From contig NZ_JAROCC010000007.1 in the NCBI RefSeq assembly GCF_030433715.1, positions 62,001 to 126,000 on the forward strand: a stretch of 64,000 bases of DNA, in the 5' to 3' direction. A program made the translations under genes and the position numbers. The notes beneath the pieces are model-generated. The model saw only the letters and a list, made by a program, of their open reading frames with translations, searched no databases and was not told the DNA's origin. Positions 1 to 8,588 of the stretch are shown here, piece after piece; position 1 is the stretch's first letter, and each line of letters opens with the position of its first letter. Source of the stretch: Sporosarcina highlanderae. GTDB lineage: Bacteria; Bacillota; Bacilli; Bacillales_A; Planococcaceae.

Positions 1-747
1 AACAACGTCACTGACAAAAATAATGAACCGTACATACTGAAAATGGGACTACCCGGTTTTGATTTTCAAAATGAAGTAAGGACTGTGGAACTATACGACG
101 GCGTAGGTTGTGTTAGAGTGATTCAAGCGGATACTGAAAATGGGGCTATGCTGCTTGAAAAGTTGCAACCTGGACAAATGCTTTCTGATATGGAAAATGA
201 ACGTGAAGTTATCCAAACGTTCTGCGATGTATGGCAAGCGATTCGACGACCACTGCCGGAAACTGGTGAATTTCCGACGATAACAAATTGGGCCACTGCT
301 TTCGGGAGATACCGTAGCATGTATCCGGCAAATGATGGTCCTATTCCGAATGAACATATTGAAATGGCTGAAGCTTATATTAAAGAGATTATGCAAACTT
401 CAACGGACATTCAATTATTGCATGGTGATTTGCATCATGAAAATATCCTTTACTCCACTGAACGGGGTTGGTTGGCAATTGACCCGAAAGGAGTAGGTGG
501 CGATGCGCACTTTGACCTTGTTTCATTCATGATCAATCATCTGCTGAATAAACCCAATCCAAGGGAACTGTTAAAGCTGCGAGTAGAACTAATTTGTGAC
601 CAATTGAAACTGAATCGTGAAAAGTTATTGAAAGCAGCAGTTGGCTTGGCAACTCTATATGCTTGTTGGGGTGTTGAGGATAAAGATCCCGAGTGGAAAA
701 ATACGCATCAATGCGTTTTATGGTTTGATGAATTATTAAATGCATAG
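1..747 (+). CDS. Aminoglycoside/streptomycin 6-kinase-like phosphotransferase, 5' end cut by window
   Basis: The reading frame is open from base 1, so the methionine at base 43 is probably internal and the N-terminus lies outside the window. The protein resembles the APH(6)/hydroxyurea kinase family, which phosphorylates aminoglycosides such as streptomycin with ATP. Visible motifs are the catalytic loop HGDLHHEN (codons 141-148 from base 1) and the metal-binding DPKG (161-164). The early part has the family pattern of a lysine-containing strand followed by ELYDG...VRVIQAD and a LLEKL segment. Many chromosomal homologues have no proven antibiotic substrate, so resistance is only a possibility. 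No close downstream partner is visible. Confidence 0.85.
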   Translation, partial: NNVTDKNNEPYILKMGLPGFDFQNEVRTVELYDGVGCVRVIQADTENGAMLLEKLQPGQMLSDMENEREVIQTFCDVWQAIRRPLPETGEFPTITNWATAFGRYRSMYPANDGPIPNEHIEMAEAYIKEIMQTSTDIQLLHGDLHHENILYSTERGWLAIDPKGVGGDAHFDLVSFMINHLLNKPNPRELLKLRVELICDQLKLNREKLLKAAVGLATLYACWGVEDKDPEWKNTHQCVLWFDELLNA

Positions 748-866
748 ACACCTTCCCCTCTTACTTTTCAGCACTGTCATACTGGGGTAATGATTAATGA
801 ACTGAAACTTAACCAAATACTATCCGTATAATAGGCAGCTATTAAAAAAGTGAGAAGGTGATCCGA

Positions 867-1868
867 GTGAAACAGCAATGGATGTCGAATGAAGAGTTCG
901 ATAGGATATTTGATGAGAAATCTTCCGAAATAAACGAGCAATTAGAAAGTGAAATCCTTATTGCAATGATAGGTGACGTCAATGCGGGTAAATCATCTAC
1001 CATCAATAGGCTCATGGGGGCGGAAGTGGCGCAGGTCGGTGCGAAGCCCGGTGAAACAATTGAAATCAGGAAATTCATCTTTAAGGACAAAATAATTTTC
1101 GTCGATACACCGGGATTGGATGATATATATACCGAGCATTCTGCCGAAACAATGAAGTTTTACAAACAGGCTGATCTGATTTTATTCTTCTTGAACGCGG
1201 CTGGCACTGTTTTGTCAGAGACGGAACTTAAATCCCTGAAGAAAATCGCTAAGGTGAATAAAGATATAATCCTTGTGTTGAATAAAATAGATGCTGCAGA
1301 TGATATACCGAGTTTGGTGAAATATGTCGAGGAACATACGGATTACAACTATCCTGTCACTCCCATCTCATCACGCACAGGTGAAAACGTCAGCACGCTT
1401 CAAAAAGAAGTGCTTGATTTGCTCGAAACGAAAAAAAAAGACATTTTAATGGCGGCTAATATGGCCGACAAATCAGCGATAGCAAATCGTTGGATATTAG
1501 GGGCAGGGGCTTCAGCAGCGACTATCGGTGCGGTACCGATTCCTGGCTCGGATTTTGTACCATTAACTGCTTTGCAAGTAAGCCTGATGTTGAAGCTGTC
1601 GACACTTTATGGCAAAAAGATAACGAAAGACAAGGCCAAGGAACTGATCATCGCAACAATCGTAGGCAATATCGGCAAAACTGTCTTTAGGCAAATCATT
1701 AAAGTTGTTCCTGGCGCTGGAATGATCGCCGGTGCAAGCGTGGCCGGTGGGATGACAATTGCACTTGGACATGCCGTGAAATATGCATATGAAAACGATA
1801 TCGAGTTAACGCCGAAATCATTAAAACCAATCTACCAAATGTTTCTCAAAAAAGCCTCCAAAAAATAA
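867..1868 (+). CDS. Era/dynamin-like GTPase with C-terminal DUF697-type membrane-associating domain
   Basis: The N-terminal G domain carries G1 GDVNAGKSS (about residue 36), G3 DTPG (about 80) and G4 NKID (about 139). After residue 200 comes an alanine/glycine-rich hydrophobic region (VPIPGSDFVPLTALQ and PGAGMIAGASVAGG) typical of DUF697 proteins, which associate with membranes. A GTP-dependent role at the membrane or in stress is inferred; the substrate process is unknown. I chose GTG at 867 because AGAAGGTG ends six bases upstream; an in-frame GTG at 858 overlaps that ribosome site. The aspartate dehydrogenase gene follows after 15 bases, so the two are probably co-transcribed. Confidence 0.85.
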   Translation: MKQQWMSNEEFDRIFDEKSSEINEQLESEILIAMIGDVNAGKSSTINRLMGAEVAQVGAKPGETIEIRKFIFKDKIIFVDTPGLDDIYTEHSAETMKFYKQADLILFFLNAAGTVLSETELKSLKKIAKVNKDIILVLNKIDAADDIPSLVKYVEEHTDYNYPVTPISSRTGENVSTLQKEVLDLLETKKKDILMAANMADKSAIANRWILGAGASAATIGAVPIPGSDFVPLTALQVSLMLKLSTLYGKKITKDKAKELIIATIVGNIGKTVFRQIIKVVPGAGMIAGASVAGGMTIALGHAVKYAYENDIELTPKSLKPIYQMFLKKASKK

Positions 1869-1883
1869 GGAGTAACGAAAGGA

Positions 1884-2684
1884 TTGATTCCAATCAGGAT
1901 TGGTCTAATCGGAAAAGGCAATTTAGGATTGTTTCTTTTACGGAAAATAAACATTGAAAAACTTCTTCCAAACTGCAAAATCATTGCTATGTTGGATGAA
2001 CGGGAAAAAGCAAAAGATGAACTTCCTGTGCTTGCGGAAAAATACGATTGTAAAGTATTCCAAGATATTCATACCTTTTTACAAACGGATATTGATATTG
2101 TAGTAGAATGTGCCACTATTGATACGGCAAAGTTGTACGCCCTTGAAGTCATTAAAAAGAAAGACCTAATGTTAATCAGCATCGGAGCATATGCCGATTC
2201 CGCGTTTGCCGATCTTTTAAATGTGAGCGCACAGGAAAGCGGCCATCGGGTTTATCTGCCATCAGGTGCAATTGGCGGATTGGATGCATTGAAAGCGGCT
2301 AAATTTGCCGGCGGGGTTGAGTCCGTTACATTGACGACAAGAAAGCCCGCAAATTCGCTTTCAGATGAAATTATTACAGAAAAGAAGATTTTATTTGAAG
2401 GCTCTGCGCTGGATGCGATTAAACTGTTCCCAAAGAACGCCAATGTCGCTATCGTCCTTTCATTAGCCGGAATTGGAATGGAAAGGACAAGTGTCCGGAT
2501 TATTGCAGATCCATCCGTTACACAAAATATCCATCATATAGAAGTGGTTGGAGCGTTCGGGGAATTTGCCATGATGATAAAAAACAACCCGTCGCCGGAT
2601 AACCCGAAGACAAGTTATATTACGGGGGCAAGTATATTAGCTGCACTTGCTAACTTGGAAAATTCAGTGGCGATAGGTACGTGA
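1884..2684 (+). CDS. L-aspartate dehydrogenase (NadX-like)
   Basis: A 266-residue NAD(P)-dependent dehydrogenase. It has an N-terminal Rossmann fold (GLIGKGNLG, residues 7-15) and the family's catalytic segment [15 protein letters not shown] near residue 126, followed by a TTRKP motif. In this family the enzyme oxidises L-aspartate to iminoaspartate, which can feed NAD biosynthesis or aspartate catabolism. No nadA or nadC lies nearby, so its pathway here is open. It starts at TTG behind AAGGAG. Its stop overlaps the GTG alternative start of the next gene. Confidence 0.85.
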   Translation: MIPIRIGLIGKGNLGLFLLRKINIEKLLPNCKIIAMLDEREKAKDELPVLAEKYDCKVFQDIHTFLQTDIDIVVECATIDTAKLYALEVIKKKDLMLISIGAYADSAFADLLNVSAQESGHRVYLPSGAIGGLDALKAAKFAGGVESVTLTTRKPANSLSDEIITEKKILFEGSALDAIKLFPKNANVAIVLSLAGIGMERTSVRIIADPSVTQNIHHIEVVGAFGEFAMMIKNNPSPDNPKTSYITGASILAALANLENSVAIGT

Positions 2685-2704
2685 AAGCAAATGGGGGGAA
2701 CGAT

Positions 2705-3610
2705 ATGAGACAAATAGAACAAGTTACAGATGATCATGTAGTGAAATCGCTGGAACAGAATCTCGCAATTATCCGGTTTGACCTGGATCATAAAATTGCA
2801 TACGTCAATGATATCTTTGCGAATGCGATGGGCTATACGAAAGACGAGATGATTGGAGTTTCCCATAGGGATTTATGTTTCGAAGATCATGCGAACAGCA
2901 GGGAATATGAAAAGTTTTGGAATGAATTGAAGCTTGGGCTGAGCAAACAAGAGAAGGTCGTGCGGAAGGACAAAAAAGGTAATAAAGTCTGGCTGGAAGC
3001 AACGTATATGCCTGTCTTCAGTTCCAAAGGCGGTAGGGTGATCGGCATTTCAAAAGTCGCTTCAAATATTACGCAGAGGCAAACCTCAATCACAGCCGTA
3101 GTTGAAGAGTTGCGTCAAATGGCGGAAGGCCTGACCGAGCGGGCGGATATCGGGATTGTGCGAAGTAAGGAATTGCTGGCTCTTATCGAAGATATTGCTG
3201 ATATATCCCGTAACAATACAAATACATTGGGGAATTTGGAAACTCATGTTGAGAGTATCCAATATATCGTGAAAACGATCAGGGAAATCGCGGCGCAAAC
3301 GAATTTGCTCGCGTTGAATGCGGCGATTGAAGCAGCGAGGGCGGGCGAGCATGGGCGCGGGTTCGATGTTGTCGCAAAGGAAGTAAGGAAATTGTCCGCT
3401 AAAGTGGAAGAATCCATAGTCGAAGTGCGAGAAGGGGTAGAAGCGATTACCGCTGAAATCGAAAACATCTCGAGAGGGACAACGCTGGCCGAGGAAAATG
3501 TTGACCATTGCCAACAACGAATTGAAGTGGCGATGGAAGATTTCCTTGCGATCGCTTCATCGGCATCAGAGTTAGACAAGCAGTCGAAGATTGTATCGAG
3601 CGTTGTTTAG
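2705..3610 (+). CDS. Soluble PAS-domain methyl-accepting chemotaxis-type protein
   Basis: A cytoplasmic signalling protein without transmembrane segments. Residues about 15-120 form a PAS sensor domain ([24 protein letters not shown]). It is followed by a short MCP signalling hairpin whose tip reads [22 protein letters not shown] near residue 200. Such proteins bind CheA/CheW and report an internal signal such as redox state or a ligand; the signal is not predictable here. I chose ATG at 2705 because a GGGGGG ribosome site precedes it by about 6 bases. The upstream in-frame GTG at 2681 has none. A strong hairpin follows the stop. Confidence 0.85.
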   Translation: MRQIEQVTDDHVVKSLEQNLAIIRFDLDHKIAYVNDIFANAMGYTKDEMIGVSHRDLCFEDHANSREYEKFWNELKLGLSKQEKVVRKDKKGNKVWLEATYMPVFSSKGGRVIGISKVASNITQRQTSITAVVEELRQMAEGLTERADIGIVRSKELLALIEDIADISRNNTNTLGNLETHVESIQYIVKTIREIAAQTNLLALNAAIEAARAGEHGRGFDVVAKEVRKLSAKVEESIVEVREGVEAITAEIENISRGTTLAEENVDHCQQRIEVAMEDFLAIASSASELDKQSKIVSSVV

Positions 3611-3619
3611 AAGCTGATA

Positions 3620-3667
3620 AACAGGTGAAGGAAAAATGTTCAAATGAACAAATGTCCTTCACCTGTT
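3620..3667. terminator. Strong bidirectional hairpin between convergent genes
   Basis: A 13-bp perfect stem (AACAGGTGAAGGA / TCCTTCACCTGTT) encloses a nested palindrome GTTCAAATGAAC. It lies between the converging chemoreceptor and metalloprotease genes and probably ends both transcripts. Confidence 0.7.
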
Positions 3668-3712
3668 CTCATTTATACATGCGCTCGTTTATCTGTGGAA
3701 ACGCTCGTCCAC

Positions 3713-4549
3713 TCAAAGTTCCTTCGCACTAAACGTATCGCCATTCTCAAGATTTCCCGCTTTAAATCCCCGGTAAAACCATCTCTTCCTCTGTTCAGAT
3801 GTACCGTGCGTGAAACTTTCTGGCACAACATACCCCCGGGCCCGCTTCTGGATTGTATCGTCACCGACCGCACTTGCCGCGTTCAACGCCTCGTCTAAAT
3901 CGCCTTCCTCAAGAACGCCCATTCCTTGCGCATGATGTGCCCAGACACCGGCCAGATAATCGGCTTGCAGTTCCAAGCGGACTGAGTACTTATTGTATTC
4001 TTCCTCACTTACACGAGAGCGGATTTTGGCCATTTCCTCACTAATCCCTAATAATTTCTGTACATGATGCCCGACTTCATGTGCGATGACATAAGCCATT
4101 GCAAAATCACCTGGAGCGTTGAATTGCGACTGAAGTTCGTCATAGAAACTCAGGTCAATATATAACTTTTCGTCACCTGGACAATAAAATGGACCAACCG
4201 CTGCACCCGCCATACCGCAAGCAGACTGCACACTTCCTGTATAAAGGACAAGGATTGGTTCACGATATTCCATTCCTTCTTGTTTAAAAATTTCTGTCCA
4301 TACTTCCTCGGTATCTGCAAGCACAACCGAAACAAAATCAGCCAATTCCTTGTCTTCCGCAGTCTCTACATATTCAGTATTTGTGGGGGAGGTTGTAAGA
4401 TTATTTAGGATATCGCCTTGGTCACCTCCAAGAAACATTACAATAAGAAGAACAACAATACTGCCGATTCCACCACCAACAAGGGTTTTTCCTCCCATTC
4501 CCCTTCGATCCTCTATATTCTTACTACCTCTTCTGCCTTTCCATTCCAA
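3713..4549 (-). CDS. Neutral zinc metallopeptidase (YpfJ/KPN_02809 family)
   Basis: A 278-residue membrane-anchored protein. A basic, glycine-rich N-terminus is followed by one transmembrane segment (residues about 28-42, IGSIVVLLIVMFLGG), then the zinc-metallopeptidase domain with HEVGHH. A conserved pattern (ACGMAGAAVGPFYCPGDEKLYID) precedes it, matching the putative neutral zinc metallopeptidase family PF04228. The substrate is unknown; action at the outer face of the membrane is inferred. The start is TTG, eight bases after a good AAGGAGG; no in-frame ATG is better placed. It is likely a single-gene transcript. Confidence 0.9.
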   Translation of the reverse strand: MEWKGRRGSKNIEDRRGMGGKTLVGGGIGSIVVLLIVMFLGGDQGDILNNLTTSPTNTEYVETAEDKELADFVSVVLADTEEVWTEIFKQEGMEYREPILVLYTGSVQSACGMAGAAVGPFYCPGDEKLYIDLSFYDELQSQFNAPGDFAMAYVIAHEVGHHVQKLLGISEEMAKIRSRVSEEEYNKYSVRLELQADYLAGVWAHHAQGMGVLEEGDLDEALNAASAVGDDTIQKRARGYVVPESFTHGTSEQRKRWFYRGFKAGNLENGDTFSAKEL

Positions 4550-4628
4550 GAAAAACGCCTCCTTAAAACAAAACTTGTCTATCCTTTACCCTTTTTCATC
4601 AATGTTAAATTGAACAGAAAATAAAATA

Positions 4629-4660
4629 AGACATCGTAGCCACATCAGCCGACGATGTCT
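4629..4660 (-). terminator. Rho-independent terminator after the YusW-like gene
   Basis: An 8-bp stem (GACATCGT / ACGATGTC) is followed on the minus strand by a T-rich run, directly downstream of the lipoprotein gene that ends at 4666. Confidence 0.7.
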
Positions 4661-4665
4661 CACCT

Positions 4666-5091
4666 CTATTTAGAAAACATGATTTCCTTACTATCATATC
4701 CTTTGAAGATGACCTCCAATCGGATCATTTGGAAATCCTTGAAATCGAATGCTTCTGCCGTTTTCTTGATCAATTCAACTTCATCGGCTTCGGGATCAGG
4801 GTCAAGCTTTTCAAATGCCTCAATGATTTTTTTTAGCGCCTTTTCACCATGAAGGTTGACTTCATCCTTTTTATTTGAATACTCCGCTTCAGAACGGTCT
4901 TTCTTTTCAGTGAAACTTGCTTTAAGTGCTTCTTTTTGTTCTTTCGTCTCGATGGTGACTGAGAAGGTTTTAATTCCGTATGTATCGACCACATTCTTTG
5001 CTTTATCTTTTGGGATAATGTTTTGGTCGCTACAGGCGGTGGCGATAAGTAATAATTGTATTAGAATAATGAAGAAAACCATTTTTTTCAT
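4666..5091 (-). CDS. Small YusW-like lipoprotein
   Basis: A 141-residue secreted lipoprotein. It has a hydrophobic signal sequence ending in the lipobox IATAC (cysteine near residue 20), then a charged mixed alpha/beta domain (TFSVTIETKEQKEALKA and MIRLEVIFKG) resembling the YusW-like family of Bacillus. The function of that family is unknown. It is transcribed alone, with a terminator downstream and the ctaB promoter region upstream on the other strand. Confidence 0.75.
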   Translation of the reverse strand: MKKMVFFIILIQLLLIATACSDQNIIPKDKAKNVVDTYGIKTFSVTIETKEQKEALKASFTEKKDRSEAEYSNKKDEVNLHGEKALKKIIEAFEKLDPDPEADEVELIKKTAEAFDFKDFQMIRLEVIFKGYDSKEIMFSK

Positions 5092-5306
5092 TCAGCCATA
5101 CACCCTTTCCAAATACTGCATTACCCATAACATAACCTGCAATTCGTAGTGATATACAAAGTATTACATTTGAATAAATTGTGACGAACTGCAGATAAAG
5201 AAAGGGGATTCCCTGAAAAAAAGTCCGAAAATGTTTATATTACAGGGAACGAAATGGTATGATAATGATGGTATAACCTCGGAATACCTCTAAGGAGGAT
5301 AAGTTG

Positions 5307-6245
5307 ATGACGAAAGAAATTGAAATTCCATACAATGAAAATACAACAACTATTGATAAAGAAAAGGCGGGTTCAATTATCACCGATTTGAAATCGCTAT
5401 TCAAAGGTCCTGTCTTACTTGCCAATGCCTTGCCAGTATTCGTTGGATTTTGGCTTGCACTGCATTTTACGGGGGGATCCCTTCTTGCAAATAGTAAATT
5501 ATTCTGGCTGACCATTATCGGTAGTACGATTTTAATGGGTGGGGCCCTTGTCTTAAATAACTGGTATGACGTGGATATCGATACTGTGATGAAAAGAACA
5601 CAACAACGTCCTACAGTTACTGGCAATATTTCATTAAAAACCGTCCTTTCAATCGGGATTTCCATGTCCGCAATTGGAATGGCTATGCTTATGTTCACTA
5701 CAATGGAAGCTGCTATATATGGCTTCATTGGATGGTTCACGTATGTAATTATGTATACAATGTGGACAAAACGAAAGTACACATTGAACACCGTAATTGG
5801 CAGCGTATCTGGAGCAGTAACCCCGATGATCGGATGGGCGGCAATTGCTCCCGCTTACCATATTGTTCCTGTGATGCTCTTTATCATTCTGTTCATATGG
5901 CAAATGCCACATACATTCGCTATTGCAATGCGAAAGTACGATGAATATAAAGCTGCTAATGTAGCTATGCTACCTGTTGTTCGCGGGTTCAAAATGACAA
6001 AGCGGCAAATGTTCGTATATATCGCTTGTTTATTGCCTTTGCCATTTTACTTAAGTTCACTTGGAATGGTGTTCATCGCCCTTGCGACGGTATTGAATAT
6101 TGGTTTCTTAGTGATTTCCATCCGTGGCTTCTTCACGAAAGATGATGATAAATGGGCCTATGTAATGTTCCTTTACTCGGTAAATTATATAGCGATTCTT
6201 TTCTTATTAATGGTTGCTGTTACATTGCCGATTTTTAATGGATGA
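5307..6245 (+). CDS. ctaB: Protoheme IX farnesyltransferase (heme O synthase)
   Basis: This polytopic UbiA-superfamily prenyltransferase adds farnesyl to heme B to make heme O for cytochrome oxidases. The first aspartate-rich motif NNWYDVDID (about residue 92) and the following MKRTQQRPTVTG are diagnostic, and about nine hydrophobic segments span the 312 residues. I chose ATG at 5307, eight bases after AAGGAGG; TTG at 5304 is adjacent. The gene stands alone, not beside ctaA or the ctaCDEF oxidase genes. It may therefore be a second copy or a dispersed locus. A 7-bp inverted repeat (TTCCCTG / CAGGGAA, 5209-5249) lies in the promoter region. Confidence 0.93.
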   Translation: MTKEIEIPYNENTTTIDKEKAGSIITDLKSLFKGPVLLANALPVFVGFWLALHFTGGSLLANSKLFWLTIIGSTILMGGALVLNNWYDVDIDTVMKRTQQRPTVTGNISLKTVLSIGISMSAIGMAMLMFTTMEAAIYGFIGWFTYVIMYTMWTKRKYTLNTVIGSVSGAVTPMIGWAAIAPAYHIVPVMLFIILFIWQMPHTFAIAMRKYDEYKAANVAMLPVVRGFKMTKRQMFVYIACLLPLPFYLSSLGMVFIALATVLNIGFLVISIRGFFTKDDDKWAYVMFLYSVNYIAILFLLMVAVTLPIFNG

Positions 6246-6338
6246 CATGGCTTATTGATAGAAGAAGGAACGCCGGATGAAATTTTTTCAAATCCTAAGA
6301 ATGAAAGAACAAAAGCGTTTTTCAGTAAAATATTATAG
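6246..6338 (+). pseudogene. C-terminal remnant of an amino-acid ABC transporter ATPase
   Basis: Directly after ctaB one frame reads IEEGTPDEIFSNP followed by a NERTKAFFSKIL-stop ending. This is the typical C-terminus of GlnQ/TcyC-type polar amino-acid importer ATPases. Only about 30 codons survive, with a stop codon just upstream, and no Walker motifs are present. A hairpin (GAAGCC / GGCTTC, 6350-6379) with a T-rich tail follows, probably the old terminator now serving ctaB. The rest of the gap to 6448 holds nothing recognised. Confidence 0.6.
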
Positions 6339-6448
6339 TTAAAATTGTGGAAGCCTTTGACTGAAAATGTCGGGGCTTCTTTAATTTTCTGACCAGGTTA
6401 GGCATACATTGAAATGAAATATAAAAAATCAATGAGAGGGGGTTACCT

Positions 6449-7099
6449 TTGTATTATCCATATATCCGTCCACAAGTGAAGCAATCATCCCGTCTGATAA
6501 CGGTCATTGGAAATGGTGAAGTTGCAGTCGTGCCAGACATTGCAAAAATTCAATTGGAGATCAATACCCACAATGTAGAATTGCATGAAGCGCAGCAAGA
6601 AAACGCGGCATTAATGAATCAGGTGATACAAGCCCTATACCAATTAGGTATACCGAGAGAAAATATCCAAACCGTGTCTTACTCCATTTTTCCAAGGTAT
6701 GATTATATTGATGGAGAACAAATTTTTAGGGGCTATGAAGTGACAAATGCAATTGCGGTGACGCTTTCGGATATACAACAAGTCGGAACAGTTATTGACA
6801 CAGCAGTTGCAAGTGGAGCGAATCGAGTTTCAAATGTACAGTTCTCTGTGGAAAATGCTGAACCACATAAACAGGCAGCAATCGTAAAAGCTTTGCAGGA
6901 TGCACAAGTGAAGGCGCGTACAATTGCGAACACGCTTCATCTGCAAATCGATCCAGAGCCGATAAATGTAACTGAGCTAACAGGCGGTGAAGAGCCCCCC
7001 GTCGCATTCATGTCGGTTAACATGGCTGTTAGCGGAACTCCAATTGAAGGCGGGCAAATTAGTATCCGGTCAACGATTAGAGTGCAATATGAATATTGA
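6449..7099 (+). CDS. SIMPL domain (DUF541) protein
   Basis: A 216-residue protein of the SIMPL/DUF541 family. The family pattern is clear: ITVIGNGEVAVVPDIAKIQL at residues about 17-36, a helix with QALYQLGIPRENIQT, and YEVTNAIAVTLSDIQQVG. There is no signal peptide, whereas many homologues are exported. The biochemical function of the family is not established. The start is TTG about seven bases after AGAGGGGG. A canonical terminator follows. Confidence 0.85.
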   Translation: MYYPYIRPQVKQSSRLITVIGNGEVAVVPDIAKIQLEINTHNVELHEAQQENAALMNQVIQALYQLGIPRENIQTVSYSIFPRYDYIDGEQIFRGYEVTNAIAVTLSDIQQVGTVIDTAVASGANRVSNVQFSVENAEPHKQAAIVKALQDAQVKARTIANTLHLQIDPEPINVTELTGGEEPPVAFMSVNMAVSGTPIEGGQISIRSTIRVQYEY

Positions 7100-7133
7100 T
7101 GCGATGAAATAGAATCAAAAATTTTGAGCCTCT

Positions 7134-7161
7134 AAACGCCGTCCTGAGTGACGGCGTTTTT
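7134..7161 (+). terminator. Rho-independent terminator after the SIMPL gene
   Basis: A 10-bp stem AAACGCCGTC / GACGGCGTTT with a short loop, followed by TTTTT. Confidence 0.85.
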
Positions 7162-7176
7162 GTGATTCTACTGTTG

Positions 7177-7355
7177 AAGTGTCTCACCGGCGGAAAGTGT
7201 CCCCTCAATCGCATAAAGTCTCCCCGCAAATCTCCAAAGTGTCCCCTCAACGCCCGGGTGTCCCCGCAAACTAAGTAAGTGTGCCCTCAACGATGGCAAG
7301 TGTCCCCGCAATTGCATAAAGTCTCCCCGCAAATCCTCAAAGTTTCCCCGATTTT
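7177..7355. repeat. Intergenic tandem array of about nine 20-21-bp degenerate units
   Basis: Units of 20-21 bases begin AAGTGTCCCC or AAGTCTCCCC. They start near 7177, 7194, 7215, 7236, 7256, 7277, 7298, 7318 and 7339. The inner units mostly alternate between CCCCTCAA and CCCCGCAA, and the 41-base pair starting at 7194 is nearly repeated at 7298. Between the SIMPL terminator and the acetyltransferase gene nothing else is visible. The period is a multiple of three, but every frame hits stops and no start with a ribosome site exists, so I read it as non-coding. Confidence 0.85.
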
Positions 7356-7458
7356 ATTAGTTAGGCATTAATTAGACAAAACTAAAAATAAGCAGGTTTT
7401 ATTGCTGTCCTTGTGGAAGTTAATTAGATAGTGCAGTCACAACTAAGGGGGAAAGTAG

Positions 7459-7908
7459 ATGAGGTATTTCGTTGAACGAGTAAATGACTTAAACGCATTG
7501 GATATTGGAAAGTTGGTTCAGGAAAGTGAGAAGGAAGGATATCGTTTTGTTACTCGATTGGTCTCTGAATTTGAAGATGGTACAAACACATTTTCGAAAC
7601 CTGGCGAGGCGCTTTTTTGTGTAGTTAGTGAAGAAGGGGAAGTTGTTGCAATCGGTGGCATCAACGAATCGCCTTTTGCGCAAGATGCAGGAATCGCCCG
7701 CCTTCGAAGATTTTACGTATTGGAAAAGGTGCGACGCCAAGGAGTCGGGACTTTGTTGCAACAGGAAATCGTCGACTATGCAAAGAACCAATTCAAAGAA
7801 ATCACCGTACGAACCGATTCGGCGAAAGCAGATGCGTTTTATCGTGCATGTGGATTTGAGTTCGATGATTCAGCCTCCGAAACGACCCATATTCTACGGT
7901 TTCGATGA
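7459..7908 (+). CDS. GNAT-family N-acetyltransferase
   Basis: A 149-residue single-domain acetyltransferase that would transfer acetyl from acetyl-CoA to an unknown amine. Visible parts are strand beta4 with ARLRRFYVLEKVRRQGVGTLL (acetyl-CoA pyrophosphate loop RRQGVG near residue 96) and the C-terminal AFYRACGFEF motif. ATG follows AAGGGGG by seven bases. Confidence 0.85.
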   Translation: MRYFVERVNDLNALDIGKLVQESEKEGYRFVTRLVSEFEDGTNTFSKPGEALFCVVSEEGEVVAIGGINESPFAQDAGIARLRRFYVLEKVRRQGVGTLLQQEIVDYAKNQFKEITVRTDSAKADAFYRACGFEFDDSASETTHILRFR

Positions 7909-7940
7909 CAAGGAGTGAACGCGGTGAGGCATTCTTTGTG

Positions 7941-7965
7941 CCGGATATCTGACATGGATATCCGG
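7941..7965. other. Hairpin in the gap before the Nudix gene
   Basis: A 9-bp perfect inverted repeat (CCGGATATC / GATATCCGG, 7-base loop) without a T run. It may be a weak terminator or an operator; nothing else is seen between 7909 and 8028. Confidence 0.4.
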
Positions 7966-8028
7966 TTGCTGCGCCGTGTTTATTCAATATGATGTTGCTG
8001 AATTGGATTAAGAATGGAGGGAAAGAAG

Positions 8029-8574
8029 TTGGGAAAATGGAAGGTGTTAAACAGCGAATACAAGTATAAATCACCCTTCGGGAATTTGAGGAAAGATACA
8101 TGTGAAATGTCGGATGGGACGGTGATTGAAGATTATTATGTGAATGAGTATGCGGATTGGGTGAATGCGGTTGTGCTGACGGTGGATGAGCAAATCATTC
8201 TTGTCAGGCAATACCGCCATCCGGGTCAGGATTTTTATTTGGAAGTGCCAGCTGGGAAAATTGAGGAAGGGGAGACATATGAAGAAGCGATCGTACGGGA
8301 GGTCCGTGAAGAAACAGGATTCATTTCCAATACGAAACCAATTTTATTAGGTGAATTCATGGTGAACCCTGCTACACAGACGAATAAAGTAGTTACCTTT
8401 TTAATCAAAGATGCCTACCATGCATATGAGCAGCAATTGGATGAAACAGAACGAGTAGAAGTTGTGCATTATCCATTTGAAAGATTCGAGGAAATGATTC
8501 AAGAGAAGGAAATCACACAGTTATTTTCAGTTACAGCGTATTATTTGGCGAAAAACTTTCTATCGAATTCTTAG
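8029..8574 (+). CDS. Nudix hydrolase, ADP-ribose pyrophosphatase-like
   Basis: The protein carries the Nudix box G-x5-E-x7-REVREETG (around residues 82-104) after VPAGKIEEGE. It resembles ADP-ribose pyrophosphatases that cleave ADP-ribose to AMP and ribose 5-phosphate. I chose TTG at 8029, eight bases after GGAGG. The ATG at 8014 overlaps that ribosome site and has none of its own. The S9 peptidase gene follows after 14 bases, opening a long collinear array. Confidence 0.88.
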   Translation: MGKWKVLNSEYKYKSPFGNLRKDTCEMSDGTVIEDYYVNEYADWVNAVVLTVDEQIILVRQYRHPGQDFYLEVPAGKIEEGETYEEAIVREVREETGFISNTKPILLGEFMVNPATQTNKVVTFLIKDAYHAYEQQLDETERVEVVHYPFERFEEMIQEKEITQLFSVTAYYLAKNFLSNS

Positions 8575-8588
8575 GAAAGCGGGAGATT

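Noticed and set aside
1..747. A proven streptomycin resistance gene
   Set aside because: The fold and motifs fit the kinase family, but the gene is cut and chromosomal homologues often have unknown substrates.
3644..3898. An 84-codon plus-strand frame after the chemoreceptor gene
   Set aside because: It is a shadow of the zinc metallopeptidase gene on the other strand and starts inside the terminator.
7177..7355. A CRISPR-like array
   Set aside because: Units are 20-21 bases, degenerate and directly adjacent. There are no unique spacers of constant length and no cas genes.
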